Of a stretch of 64,000 nucleotides of DNA, positions 28,503-36,870 are shown in pieces. The position numbers and the translations under genes are program-made. The first letter of the stretch is position 1, and the number at the start of each line of letters is the position of its first letter. The notes beneath the pieces were generated by a model. That model had not been told where the DNA came from. It saw only the letters and a list, made by a program, of their open reading frames with translations, and made no database searches. The DNA comes from JAHCHG01 sp041745765 (GTDB taxonomy: Bacteria; Acidobacteriota; Blastocatellia; Pyrinomonadales; Pyrinomonadaceae), in the NCBI GenBank assembly GCA_041745765.1, contig JBGTIH010000048.1, positions 1-64,000 of the forward strand, read 5' to 3'.

Positions 28503-29483
28503 TTATCCCAATCTGATGCGCGGATCGAGCCAGCGATAAACTAAATCCGTCAAAGAATTAGCCAGAATATACGTTACGCTGATGACCAAAACGCAGCCTT
28601 GAACAAGCCGGTAATCGCGTTTACCGATTCCATCGTCAAGCAGAAGCAGCCCCAAACCTTGCCAGTTAAAAATCTTTTCCGTGATAATTGCGCCGGCAAG
28701 CAAAACGCCGAGTTGCAAACCTAAAATCGTCACAACCGGAATTAAACCGTTTTTCAAAACGTGTTTGTAGATAACTTTGCGCTCGCTCAAACCTTTGGCG
28801 CGTGCCGTTCTGACGTAATCTTCGCCGAGTTCTTCGATGACCGAAGAACGAATCATTCGCGTTAAAATCGCCGAAAGAGCCGCGCCTAAAGTTACTGCCG
28901 GAAGCACGACATCTTCGGGATTTGCGCTGCCCGTTGGCGAAAACCAACCCAATTTGACGGCGAAAACGTACATTAAAAACGGTCCGATGACGAATGTCGG
29001 CAAACTTATTCCCAAAAGCGCGATAAACGAAGAAAAATTATCAATCAGCGTATTTTTATTCGTTCCGGCAAGCACGCCGAGCGGAATCGCAATTCCGACG
29101 GCAATGAGCAGAGCGACGACCGCGAGTTCAATCGTTGCCGGATAACGCTCCAGGATCATATCGAGAATCGGTCGGTCGGTGCGAAACGATTTTCCTAAAT
29201 CGCCCGTCAAAACGCCGCTCCAGTAATCAACATAACGATTGTCCGCGCCGTGCCACGCAAAGCCTTTTTCGCCGGAAACGGTAAAGAAAAACGCGGGTTT
29301 ATCCAATCCGTGTTTTTGATTAAAAGCGGCAACTTGTTCGGGCGTTGCCTGTTCGCCCAAAATCGCCGTCGCCGGATCGCCCGGAACGAGTTCGATCAAA
29401 AGTGTGACGAGCGAAACAACCGTCCAGATGACGAGCAGAAAAAGTCCGAGTTGTTTGGCAAAATTTTGAAGTTTATATTTCAT
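28503..29483 (-). CDS. ABC permease, DppB/OppB type
   Basis: 326-residue inner-membrane permease. The start contains L-I-E-L-V-P-G-D-P-A-T-A-I-L-G, then F-N-Q-K-H-G-L-D-K-P, W-S-G-V-L-T-G-D-L-G-K-S, and the coupling loop R-T-A-R-A-K-G-L-S-E-R followed by H-V-L-K-N. About six membrane segments. It would form a heterodimer with the DppC-like protein for import of di/oligopeptides or nickel; substrate not deducible. A longer loop of about 20 residues (K-G-F-A-W-H-G-A-D-N-R-Y) lies after the first helix. Confidence 0.9.
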   Translation of the reverse strand: MKYKLQNFAKQLGLFLLVIWTVVSLVTLLIELVPGDPATAILGEQATPEQVAAFNQKHGLDKPAFFFTVSGEKGFAWHGADNRYVDYWSGVLTGDLGKSFRTDRPILDMILERYPATIELAVVALLIAVGIAIPLGVLAGTNKNTLIDNFSSFIALLGISLPTFVIGPFLMYVFAVKLGWFSPTGSANPEDVVLPAVTLGAALSAILTRMIRSSVIEELGEDYVRTARAKGLSERKVIYKHVLKNGLIPVVTILGLQLGVLLAGAIITEKIFNWQGLGLLLLDDGIGKRDYRLVQGCVLVISVTYILANSLTDLVYRWLDPRIRLG

Positions 29484-29576
29484 TTGCGCCGATTTCGTTT
29501 TATGAAATGAAAAAGGAAAGCTTTTTAGTGAAAGTATTATAAAACTTTTTTCGTCTATTTGACGAATTCGTTGCTT

Positions 29577-30305
29577 TTATTGTTTCGTGCCGATGTGAAT
29601 TGCCGCCACGCCGCCCGTCAGATTTTTGTATTCCACGTCCATAAAACCGATTTCGAGCATCATTATTTGAAGCTCTTTTTGGTTCGGAAATTTTGCAACC
29701 GAATCCGAAAGATATTGATACGCACTTTGTTCGCCGCTGAAAACGCCGCCGATTTTCGGCAGAATTTTATTAAAATAAAACTGGTAAAGCTGGCGAAAAC
29801 CCGGAACAATCGGTTCGGAAAATTCCAGTATGACCAGTTTGCCGGTTGGTTTGATGATGCGATTAAGTTCGCGCAAACCGTCATTCCAATTGGACAGATT
29901 TCGCAAACCGAAGGCGATTGTTACCGCGTCAAACATATTGTCCGCAAAGGGAAGTTTCATCGCGTCGCCCTCGATATACGGAATCGAAAGATTTTCCGCA
30001 ACGGAATTTTTCTCGGCGGCGATGGCGAGCATCGGGCGGCAAAAATCCGTGCCGATGACTTTTGCCTGAGCATTTTTCTGTAATTCGACCGCTAAATCGC
30101 CCGTTCCGCAGGCAACGTCTAAAACTATCGCGTTTTTGTCGCTTAAAATATCGCTTAATTTTTTGCGGACGAGTTTTCGCCAAAGTTTATCAATATTTAT
30201 CGAGAGAAAATGATTTAAAAAATCATATTTGGTTGAAATGCGTCCGAACATTTCGCGCACTTTTCGGGCGTGTTCAAGTTCGCCGGAGGTTCTTTCTTCT
30301 TGCAT
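29577..30305 (-). CDS. ubiE: Demethylmenaquinone/ubiquinone C-methyltransferase
   Basis: 242-residue SAM-dependent methyltransferase, full length. N-terminal V-R-E-M-F-G-R-I-S-T-K-Y-D-F-L-N-H, SAM motif I V-L-D-V-A-C-G-T-G-D-L-A, then F-D-A-V-T-I-A-F-G-L-R-N-L and L-V-I-L-E-F-S-E-P are UbiE/MenG signatures. It methylates demethylmenaquinol in the last step of menaquinone synthesis, at the membrane surface. It follows the M16-like gene by 45 bases on the same strand, a gap containing a short simple repeat. Confidence 0.93.
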   Translation of the reverse strand: MQEERTSGELEHARKVREMFGRISTKYDFLNHFLSINIDKLWRKLVRKKLSDILSDKNAIVLDVACGTGDLAVELQKNAQAKVIGTDFCRPMLAIAAEKNSVAENLSIPYIEGDAMKLPFADNMFDAVTIAFGLRNLSNWNDGLRELNRIIKPTGKLVILEFSEPIVPGFRQLYQFYFNKILPKIGGVFSGEQSAYQYLSDSVAKFPNQKELQIMMLEIGFMDVEYKNLTGGVAAIHIGTKQ

Positions 30306-30349
30306 ATTTCAAATTCAAATTTCAGATTCCAAATCTGAAATCTTATAAA
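30302..30349. repeat. Degenerate TTTCAAAT/TTTCAGAT simple repeat
   Basis: Short units (atttcaaa, atttcaga, aatctgaaat) fill the gap between the M16-like gene and ubiE. Partly self-complementary (cagattccaaatctg), so a weak hairpin can form. Confidence 0.55.
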
Positions 30350-31666
30350 TCAATTATCGCTATTTTCCGGCGATTCGGCAGGTTGCGGATTTTGGAAAAG
30401 CAAAACCGAGGCGACCGGTTCGGTCTTAAATTTTTCGGTAACGCTTTTGACATCTTCCAATTTTACATTTTGAGCCGACTGATAATCATTATTAAATGAA
30501 CTCAATTTATAAGTATGCACATCGAGCCAAAAATCACTCAGAGCATCAGTTGTAAATCGGCGTAAAACTTCGTTTTTCGCTGTGCTGAATTCTTCCGCCG
30601 TAATTGGTTCATTCAGTAAATTAGCGATTTTTTTAGTTAAATCAGCCGGCAAAGCGATTTGATTTTCCGATTTTTTGAGAGTTCCGAGATTCCATTCACT
30701 CATTTGAAATATCATAAAACCCGGCAAAATATAGGAGTTTGCCGAAACCGAAACATTGCCTCTTTCACGTTTTTGCATTCGTTTTTCGAGGATTTTTTCG
30801 AGAACTTCCGCCGCATAATAATTTTTGTCGTTTCTTGCCAAGCCGCGAAATGCAAAACGAAGTTCGCTGGTGTTTTCTCTGGCGGCTTCAATTACCTGGA
30901 TATTTTTTTCCGGCGCATCGGGAAGGCGGAAGGTTGCCGGAATTTTTCCGTCGGATTTTACCCAACCGCCGAAATACCGGCGGGCGGCTTGAGAAATCAA
31001 ATTCGGTCGGACGTTTCCGATAACTGCAACTGTTGCATTATCAGAAGTTAAAAATCTGTTTCGGGCAAAAATCAAATCGGCAAAATCAATTTGCTGGAGA
31101 GATTCAACCGTTCCCGCTTTCGCTCTGCCGTAGGGAAAAGTGCCGAAAAGTCTTTTGGCAATCGCTTGATCGGCAATATACGCCGGATCGCTTTCGAGCT
31201 TTTTGACCTTTTCAATCTGTTCTTGGCGAACCTCGGCGGTCGTTTCTTTATCAATTTGCGGATTTGTAACGGCGATTGCAAGCGTTTGCAGAACGTCTAA
31301 AACTTTGTCCGAATTTGCTGTTGCATCAATCTGAATATAATCGTAATGTGTTGTGATATTTAGACTTCCGCCTAAATCTTCTTCAAAAAATTCTCTTGAA
31401 GCGACATTCGGAAAAAGAATGTTTGCCAGAAGTGCCATCGTTCCTTCTTTGCCTTGCGGGTCAAATGCCGCGCCTCTGTGAATGCGTAATTTGACCGTAA
31501 CTTTTTCCGCATTCGGCACGTTCCAGATTAGAAAATTAAGTTCGTTTAATAATTTTTCCTGGCGCGGCGCGGGAAGTTTCGTCGGCTGCGAAAAAGAAAT
31601 TCCGGCATTTATGAACAAAATTAAAGCTAAAATCGTTATCTTTTTGGAATAAATTTTGATATTCAT
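30350..31666 (-). CDS. M16-like peptidase protein lacking the zinc motif
   Basis: 438 residues with an N-terminal signal sequence (hydrophobic I-T-I-L-A-L-I-L-F, S-F-S-Q end). The fold is M16 (insulinase/processing peptidase): R-I-H-R-G-A-A-F-D-P-Q-G-K-E-G, G-S-L-N-I-T-T-H-Y-D-Y, an A-I-A-K-R-L-F-G segment followed by P-Y-G-R, V-A-V-I-G-N-V. The HxxEH zinc site expected after K-E-G is replaced by T-M-A-L-L-A-N-I-L-F. It is therefore probably a non-catalytic periplasmic M16 subunit, as known for paired M16 proteins, but no catalytic partner is adjacent. The C-terminus ends in a P-A-E-S-P-E-N-S tail. Confidence 0.8.
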   Translation of the reverse strand: MNIKIYSKKITILALILFINAGISFSQPTKLPAPRQEKLLNELNFLIWNVPNAEKVTVKLRIHRGAAFDPQGKEGTMALLANILFPNVASREFFEEDLGGSLNITTHYDYIQIDATANSDKVLDVLQTLAIAVTNPQIDKETTAEVRQEQIEKVKKLESDPAYIADQAIAKRLFGTFPYGRAKAGTVESLQQIDFADLIFARNRFLTSDNATVAVIGNVRPNLISQAARRYFGGWVKSDGKIPATFRLPDAPEKNIQVIEAARENTSELRFAFRGLARNDKNYYAAEVLEKILEKRMQKRERGNVSVSANSYILPGFMIFQMSEWNLGTLKKSENQIALPADLTKKIANLLNEPITAEEFSTAKNEVLRRFTTDALSDFWLDVHTYKLSSFNNDYQSAQNVKLEDVKSVTEKFKTEPVASVLLFQNPQPAESPENSDN

Positions 31667-31967
31667 TGGTTTATTTGAATAGAATTAAAAAGTTTATCAT
31701 TAGTTGCCGAATAATATAATTTTAGTTGTCATCGGAGAATTTAAATTTATCGTAATTTATTTATTTATTTTACAAAATGAAAATTTTAGTTGTCCACAGG
31801 CATCGCGTCAAACGATTGAGGCATCTATAAAAAATGTAGTAGGCTTGATTATAGGTTGATTTTCAAATTGCCTGAAGAAACTTAACATCCTGCAAAAATC
31901 AAGTTATAATTACCAACTAATTGAAAGCTGCAGACTGACAGACAAAGAAATTTTAGAGGCTAAAGAT
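31667..31967. other. Divergent intergenic region
   Basis: About 300 bases between the M16-like gene (minus) and the zinc-ribbon TonB gene (plus). Very AT-rich on the left. Apart from the promoter at 31882-31910 I see no gene, terminator or repeat. Confidence 0.6.
31882..31910 (+). promoter_or_regulatory. Sigma-70-type promoter of the zinc-ribbon TonB gene
   Basis: TTAACA at 31882-31887 (five of six with TTGACA) and a perfect TATAAT at 31905-31910, separated by 17 bases, 57 bases before the ATG at 31968. This is the best promoter-like sequence I found in the window. Confidence 0.65.
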
Positions 31968-33377
31968 ATGGGAAAGATTGTTAAATATTGTAATACTTGC
32001 GAAGAAAGTTTTGCGGAAAAATTCGGATTTTGTCCGATTTGCGGAGAATCTTTAACTGCTTTTGAGATGAATCCGATTACGAACACCGTAACAGCGGAAG
32101 AAAAACAATCTGCCGCTTTTATTGATTCAAATGACGTTGAAACAATGACTTCGGAAAATTTATCAACCGAATCATCTTTTACAACCGGGCAGTTGGAGAT
32201 GCCTGAAACAAAGGGATTGTATGATGATAAATCAGAATTAGTCGCGGAAGAATCTGAAATTGAACTTGATTTATCGGAAGAAGATGAGGTTGAAGAAATT
32301 GCTCCGATTGCCAAGCCGAAGTTTTCTGTTGCCGGAGCAGCTTCCGGCGTAAGCGGCGATGTTTCGGAAGAAACTTATCAAACAAAAATAGATTATACAA
32401 ATTACCAACCGATAGATTCCGGCACAAACAATTTTTACGAGAAAACCGGGGATGACGATTTTCACATTACGGTTTTAACCGAAAAAAATGTCAAAGAGCG
32501 TAATATGCTCCTGCTCGGCACAATGGTCATAATGATTACCTTGTGTTTCGGTCTGATTATCGCCTCGCTTTTCAACAGACAACTATTGATCGGCGCAATC
32601 GGCGATGACCGGTTAGTTGCTTTTGTTCCGGTTGTAGATGAAGTGCCGATGACCGTCGAGGAAGAAAAGATAAAGAAACCCGATAATAAAGACGCGGGCG
32701 GCGGCGGCGGCGGCGGACGCGAAGAAGAAACTCCGGTTTCAAAAGGAAGACTCGCTACACAAACCGAAAAGCCGATCATTACTCCCGATACGAGCATTAT
32801 TCAAAGAAAAGCTGAACTTCAACAGCCGGTCGCTTCGACGCAGGGAAAAAGAGAAATTCCGCCAACCGAGGAACGCTATGGCGATCCGAATTCGACGCTT
32901 GATCGTCTTTCCAACGGTTTGGGCAGAGGCAGCGGACAAGGCTCCGGTGTCGGAACGGGACAGGGTTCGGGACGCGGAACGGGACAAGGTTCAGGAACGG
33001 GTTCGGGTAGCGGCAGCGGAATCGGTTCAGGCATAGGCGGCGGAACAGGCAGCGGAACTCAGGGAAATCCTCCGCCGGCGGCTCCGAAACCGCCACCGGC
33101 GACCGGACCGACGACGGCGATAAAATTTCTTTCCAAACCACAACCGAAATATACGGACGCGGCACGTCAGAACAACGTCCAGGGACAAGTAGTTCTGCGG
33201 ATTACATTTTTATCTAACGGACAAATCGGCAGTATTTCTCCGGTCAGAGGTTTATCGTATGGCTTGACCGAACAGGCAATCGCCGCGGCGCGTCAAATCA
33301 GATTTGAACCGCCTTTGAGAAACGGTCAGCCGCAATCCGTAACAATGAGTGTTCAATATACTTTTACAATTTACTAA
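31968..33377 (+). CDS. TonB-domain protein with N-terminal zinc ribbon and Gly-rich linker
   Basis: 469 residues. C8-x2-C11 and C22-x2-C25 form a cytoplasmic zinc ribbon; an acidic linker follows; a single hydrophobic helix spans about 179-203 (L-L-L-G-T-M-V-I-M-I-T-L-C-F-G-L-I-I). The periplasmic part has a G-G-G-G-G-G-G run near 246, a Pro/Thr region, and a Gly/Ser/Thr-rich low-complexity linker at about 318-365. The C-terminus (about 383-469) is a TonB_C domain: P-K-Y-T-D-A-A-R-Q-N-N-V-Q-G-Q-V-V-L-R, A-R-Q-I-R-F-E-P-P and a final Y-T-F. It resembles gliding-motility AgmX-type proteins in layout. It could energise outer-membrane transport, with the zinc ribbon as an inside sensor (inference). 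Confidence 0.85.
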   Translation: MGKIVKYCNTCEESFAEKFGFCPICGESLTAFEMNPITNTVTAEEKQSAAFIDSNDVETMTSENLSTESSFTTGQLEMPETKGLYDDKSELVAEESEIELDLSEEDEVEEIAPIAKPKFSVAGAASGVSGDVSEETYQTKIDYTNYQPIDSGTNNFYEKTGDDDFHITVLTEKNVKERNMLLLGTMVIMITLCFGLIIASLFNRQLLIGAIGDDRLVAFVPVVDEVPMTVEEEKIKKPDNKDAGGGGGGGREEETPVSKGRLATQTEKPIITPDTSIIQRKAELQQPVASTQGKREIPPTEERYGDPNSTLDRLSNGLGRGSGQGSGVGTGQGSGRGTGQGSGTGSGSGSGIGSGIGGGTGSGTQGNPPPAAPKPPPATGPTTAIKFLSKPQPKYTDAARQNNVQGQVVLRITFLSNGQIGSISPVRGLSYGLTEQAIAAARQIRFEPPLRNGQPQSVTMSVQYTFTIY

Positions 33378-33401
33378 AATTTCAAGAAAAATCTTTTTTT
33401 C

Positions 33402-33440
33402 AAAAGCGCGAGCCGGATTATCGGGTTCGCGCTTTTTTTT
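33402..33440 (+). terminator. Rho-independent terminator
   Basis: Stem AAGCGCGAGCC / GGGTTCGCGCTT with a loop of about eight bases, followed by eight T, 24 bases after the TonB gene stop. Clean plus-strand terminator. Confidence 0.8.
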
Positions 33441-33455
33441 GAAAACCTTTACTGC

Positions 33456-33496
33456 TGTTTCAGATTTCAAATTTCAAATTTCAGATTTCAAATTTG
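33456..33496. repeat. Degenerate TTTCAAA/TTTCAGA tandem units
   Basis: Five to six 7-8-base units (atttcaa, atttcag) in tandem, the same class as at 33.74 kb and 30.3 kb. Confidence 0.65.
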
Positions 33497-33690
33497 AGAA
33501 GCTGTTTAAAAACTCTTGAGTTCCGTTAGGAACGATATATTTATAGCTAATAGAGTGCAAATTTTAGTTGAGTTCCGTAGGAACGGCATAAAAATATGCC
33601 GTTCCTACGGAACTCGCTTCGTATATTTGATCTTTTTCTATAAATATCACGCTCCTACGGAGCTGATTTATGAGTTTGAACACAGCTTCT
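33497..33690. repeat. 194-bp repeat with terminal inverted repeats, copy 1
   Basis: Left end AGAAGCTGTTTAAAAACTC and right end GAGTTTGAACACAGCTTCT are near-perfect inverted repeats; inside is a strong palindrome GAGTTCCGTAGGAACGGCAT / ATGCCGTTCCTACGGAACTC. A nearly identical element of the same length lies at 36871-37064. No ORF. Structure fits a MITE- or REPIN-like non-autonomous element. Confidence 0.85.
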
Positions 33691-33735
33691 GAGATTTGAG
33701 ATTTCAAGAAGTCTGTTTTTTTGGTTAAAAATTTC

Positions 33736-33785
33736 ATCCGGGTTCTCCATCTGAAATCTGAAATCTGAAATTTGTAATTTGGAAT
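33736..33785. repeat. Degenerate CTGAAAT tandem units
   Basis: Repeated ctgaaat units followed by ttgtaatttggaatt, directly downstream of the MscS-like gene stop. Same simple repeat class as at 33.46 kb, opposite phase. Confidence 0.6.
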
Positions 33786-35276
33786 TCATTTTAGTCCGAA
33801 GAATTTTCGGATTAATTTGACAACACCGTTTTCCGCAGATTTTTTTCCCGGAGTTGTTTCGGTATGTTGTTTATCCAATTCACTGCGGCGTGTTTCGATT
33901 ATTTCGCTGAAACTTTTTACCAGTTCGGGATTATTTTCCAAAATCGGTTTCATCGAGAAATGCTTGATTTGCAAAACCTTAGTTTCCACTTCAGCGATGA
34001 CATCAGCGGTTCTTTCTTCGCCGGTGAAAAGTCCCATTTCACCAAAAAAATCGCCTTCGTTCAGATTTCCGATAATTTTGGCTTGTCCGTCTTCCCGAAT
34101 TTGAATTCTGACCGTTCCGCGATGAATAACAAACATTGATTTGCCTTTTTGACCTTGCCGGACAATCGGTTCATTCGGGGCGAAAACTCTGATTGAACTC
34201 GATTTAGCAAGCATTTGAATTTCTTCTTTATCGAGCGGAGAGAAAATCGGAACATGGCTCAGACGTTCAAAAATCTCATCGGGGCTTTCGGCAAACGCGG
34301 CGGCGGGATGTTCGGTTTGCATATAAATCGTCCGTGTCGGGAAGGCAAATTCTATATTCTCGCGCTGGAAAGCATACCAGATATGCTGACGAATCAGTGC
34401 GTTCGTCGTATTGAATTTTGAATAATCTTCAGCCCAATATTTCACTTCCCAATCAATGCCGTCAGCTGCCAGATCGCGAATTCTCACCTGCGGACGCATT
34501 TTCGGCGAAACATTTTCGACCTGCCGGACGACTTCCTGAATGACCTGAATCGTTTTTGCCGGAGAATTTGTATAAAGCGTGTTAAAAAAAACGAGTTCCG
34601 CATTAAGATTATCCTGCGGCGCAACTTCGATAACTTCTTTTCCTAAAATACTGTTGCTGATAATGAGCAGTTTGTTTTGAAAAGTGCGGATTTTCACGCC
34701 GCGCCACGAAATCATTTCAACTACGCCGCGCCCTTTATTCGGAATCGTAATGACATCGCCGATTTGAAATGGCTGATCGGCTTGAATCGCAAAACCCGCG
34801 AAAAGGTTTCCCAGAGTTTCCTGTAAAGCCAGACCGATAACCAAAGCTAAAATAGTCGAAGTAGTAAAAATAGCACCGAGTTCGACTTTCGGATATTGCG
34901 TTTTGAAGATGATGAAAAACGAAACGATGTAAATAATGATATTTACAATACTGCGAATCAAACCGGCGAGTTCATAATTGCTTGCGCTTTTTAGTGCGGT
35001 GCTGAAAATAAGAACATTGAGAAAACGGATAATAACGACAACTAAACCAAACCAGAGCAAAATTCTAAAAATATGAAAGGTATTCTCTAAAATAGATAGA
35101 GCAAAAGCCTTTTGCATTGTCGCTTCGGTTTGAGATTCATTAGTTGCTTCAAAAAATGTATTAACCGAAGCTTCAATCGTCGGTTCGATAAATCGCAGAA
35201 AAATCAATACCGTAATGATTATTACGGAGAAAATCAAAACAACGAAAGTTTGCTTTCTAAATTGAACGGTGTCCAT
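33786..35276 (-). CDS. MscS-type channel with C-terminal cyclic-nucleotide-binding domain
   Basis: 496 residues. Hydrophobic segments at about 12-30, 58-80, 95-115 and a pore helix near 125-150 (T-S-T-I-L-A-L-V-I-G-L-A-L-Q-E-T-L-G-N), then the MscS beta domain with Q-P-F-Q-I-G-D-V-I-T-I. About residues 340-470 form a Crp-type cNMP domain with phosphate-binding cassette F-F-G-E-M-G-L-F-T-G-E-E-R-T-A-D-V. This layout matches bacterial cyclic-nucleotide-gated MscS relatives (bCNG), which open in response to cNMP and respond weakly to tension. It lies in the inner membrane. Convergent with the TonB gene; bracketed with the next gene by two 194-bp repeats. Confidence 0.9.
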   Translation of the reverse strand: MDTVQFRKQTFVVLIFSVIIITVLIFLRFIEPTIEASVNTFFEATNESQTEATMQKAFALSILENTFHIFRILLWFGLVVVIIRFLNVLIFSTALKSASNYELAGLIRSIVNIIIYIVSFFIIFKTQYPKVELGAIFTTSTILALVIGLALQETLGNLFAGFAIQADQPFQIGDVITIPNKGRGVVEMISWRGVKIRTFQNKLLIISNSILGKEVIEVAPQDNLNAELVFFNTLYTNSPAKTIQVIQEVVRQVENVSPKMRPQVRIRDLAADGIDWEVKYWAEDYSKFNTTNALIRQHIWYAFQRENIEFAFPTRTIYMQTEHPAAAFAESPDEIFERLSHVPIFSPLDKEEIQMLAKSSSIRVFAPNEPIVRQGQKGKSMFVIHRGTVRIQIREDGQAKIIGNLNEGDFFGEMGLFTGEERTADVIAEVETKVLQIKHFSMKPILENNPELVKSFSEIIETRRSELDKQHTETTPGKKSAENGVVKLIRKFFGLK

Positions 35277-35326
35277 ATTGATTTTTTCAAAATCCGATTA
35301 TAGGTTAAATACCAAAAACTCAAAAG

Positions 35327-36628
35327 CTAATATCCGAAAATTGAGGCAAAAATCAAAAGAATCGAAAGACAGGAAACCACAACCGTTATTGTCCAGGCTA
35401 AAATATTGTATGCCAAGCTGTTTTTATATTCGCCCATAATCTCGGCATTGCTCGAAAGCAAAACGACGGCAACAAGAATAATCGGAAGTAAAAGACCGTT
35501 GACGGATTGTGTAAAAATCAGAAGTCTGATTTGCGGAATGCCCGGAATCAGAGCGACACTTGCGCCGATTAGAATAAGCGTTGTAAAAATACCGAGAAAA
35601 ATCGGAGCTTCGCGAAATGTGTGCGACAAGCCTTTTTCAAAACCGAGAGCTTCGCTCAAGGAATACGCGGTGGCAATCGGCAAAACGCCCATCGCCAGCA
35701 TTGACGCGCCGAACAGCCCGACGGCAAACAGATATTTCGCATATTGCCCGACCGCCGGTTCGAGCGCAAGAGCGGCATCGGAGGCGGTTTCGAGTTTTAT
35801 TCCTTGCTGATGAAGCGTCGCGGCGGTCGAAATGACGATAAACGCGGCAATCAGATTCGCAAATAAAACTCCGATAAAAGCATCGGCGCGCGCAATCGGA
35901 TAATCTTCTTTATCCATTCCTTTTTCAACGACCGAAGATTGAACATAAACCTGCATAAACGGCGTAATGGTCGTGCCGATAAGTGCCATTACGGTAAATA
36001 AATAACCCGTTTCAAAAGAAATTTGCGGCGCGATAACTTGCCGTCCGACTTCGTTCCAATCCGGTTTTGCCAGAAATGCGGAAACGATATAAGTCAGAAA
36101 AATCAAAGACATAAACAGAAAAACCTGTTCGACGCGTTTCGGAGTTCCTTTGACGACCAGCCACCAGACGACGACCGCCGTGATCGGAATCGTAACATAA
36201 CGCGACACGCCAAAAATCTCCGAAGCCTGCGCGATGCCGATAAATTCGGCGATGATAATTCCGGTATTGGCAATCAAAAGCGAGAACATAACAAGTGCCG
36301 TCCAGCGCACACCAAAATTTTCTCTTATTAAATCCGCCAAACCTTGTCCCGTAACAACGCCCATCCGAACGCACATTTCCTGCGCGACCATAAAACAGAT
36401 CGTCATCGGGATAAATGTCCAGAGAAGTGTGTAGCCGTATTCCGCTCCGGCAGATGAATATGTGGCGATTCCGCTGGCTTCGTTGCCCGCGTTGGCGGCG
36501 ATTAAACCGGGACCGAGGATTGCAAGATAAGTAAAATAGCGGTATTCATACAGACTTCGGCGAATTCGCGCAGGGAAACGCTTCAGGTTTTGAACAGATT
36601 TTTTTACCGAAAACCTTTTTGATTCCAT
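35327..36628 (-). CDS. Nramp family transporter with altered metal site
   Basis: 433 residues, about eleven membrane helices, typical Nramp size. TM1 has G-P-G-L-I-A-A-N-A-G-N-E-A-S-G, where the usual D-P-G-N site is N46-A-G-N49, and the TM6 region reads T-T-I-T-P-F-M-Q-V-Y-V-Q-S in place of M-P-H-N-L-Y-L-H-S, losing the soft-metal methionine. Such changes occur in Nramp-related magnesium transporters and other divergent members, so manganese/iron selectivity should not be assumed. N-terminal 35 residues are basic and cytoplasmic. The gene ends 51 bases upstream of the MscS-cNMP gene on the same strand. Confidence 0.82.
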   Translation of the reverse strand: MESKRFSVKKSVQNLKRFPARIRRSLYEYRYFTYLAILGPGLIAANAGNEASGIATYSSAGAEYGYTLLWTFIPMTICFMVAQEMCVRMGVVTGQGLADLIRENFGVRWTALVMFSLLIANTGIIIAEFIGIAQASEIFGVSRYVTIPITAVVVWWLVVKGTPKRVEQVFLFMSLIFLTYIVSAFLAKPDWNEVGRQVIAPQISFETGYLFTVMALIGTTITPFMQVYVQSSVVEKGMDKEDYPIARADAFIGVLFANLIAAFIVISTAATLHQQGIKLETASDAALALEPAVGQYAKYLFAVGLFGASMLAMGVLPIATAYSLSEALGFEKGLSHTFREAPIFLGIFTTLILIGASVALIPGIPQIRLLIFTQSVNGLLLPIILVAVVLLSSNAEIMGEYKNSLAYNILAWTITVVVSCLSILLIFASIFGY

Positions 36629-36743
36629 TAAAACTACCGCCGTCGTCGTTCATTTTTAACTCCGAAAAATTATGAATTTACAAGTTTTGAATATATCGCG
36701 AGTAGGAAAAATTAAAAAGCGTAGAATATAAGATTTTGAAAAT

Positions 36744-36864
36744 GACTGGAGCGCGAGCGTCCACGCTTGCATGACGTTCGATAGGACGAAAAAGAGTTTG
36801 CTTAGACTAGACCTTGTTGCAAGCGCAGGCTTTTTCGCGCAAGCGGGACGCTCGCGCTCCAGTC
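36744..36864. repeat. 121-bp inverted-repeat element
   Basis: Ends GACTGGAGCGCGAGCGTCC and GGACGCTCGCGCTCCAGTC are perfect 19-base inverted repeats. The centre is AT-richer with a second GCTTGC / GCAAGC pairing. The arms are far more GC-rich than the surroundings. Non-coding; REP/MITE-like. Confidence 0.8.
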
Positions 36865-36870
36865 TTCCTT

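Noticed and set aside
29559..30083. Long open frame antisense to ubiE (174 codons)
   Set aside because: Lies entirely across the well-supported ubiE coding sequence, has no ribosome-binding site and its composition is that of a shadow frame.
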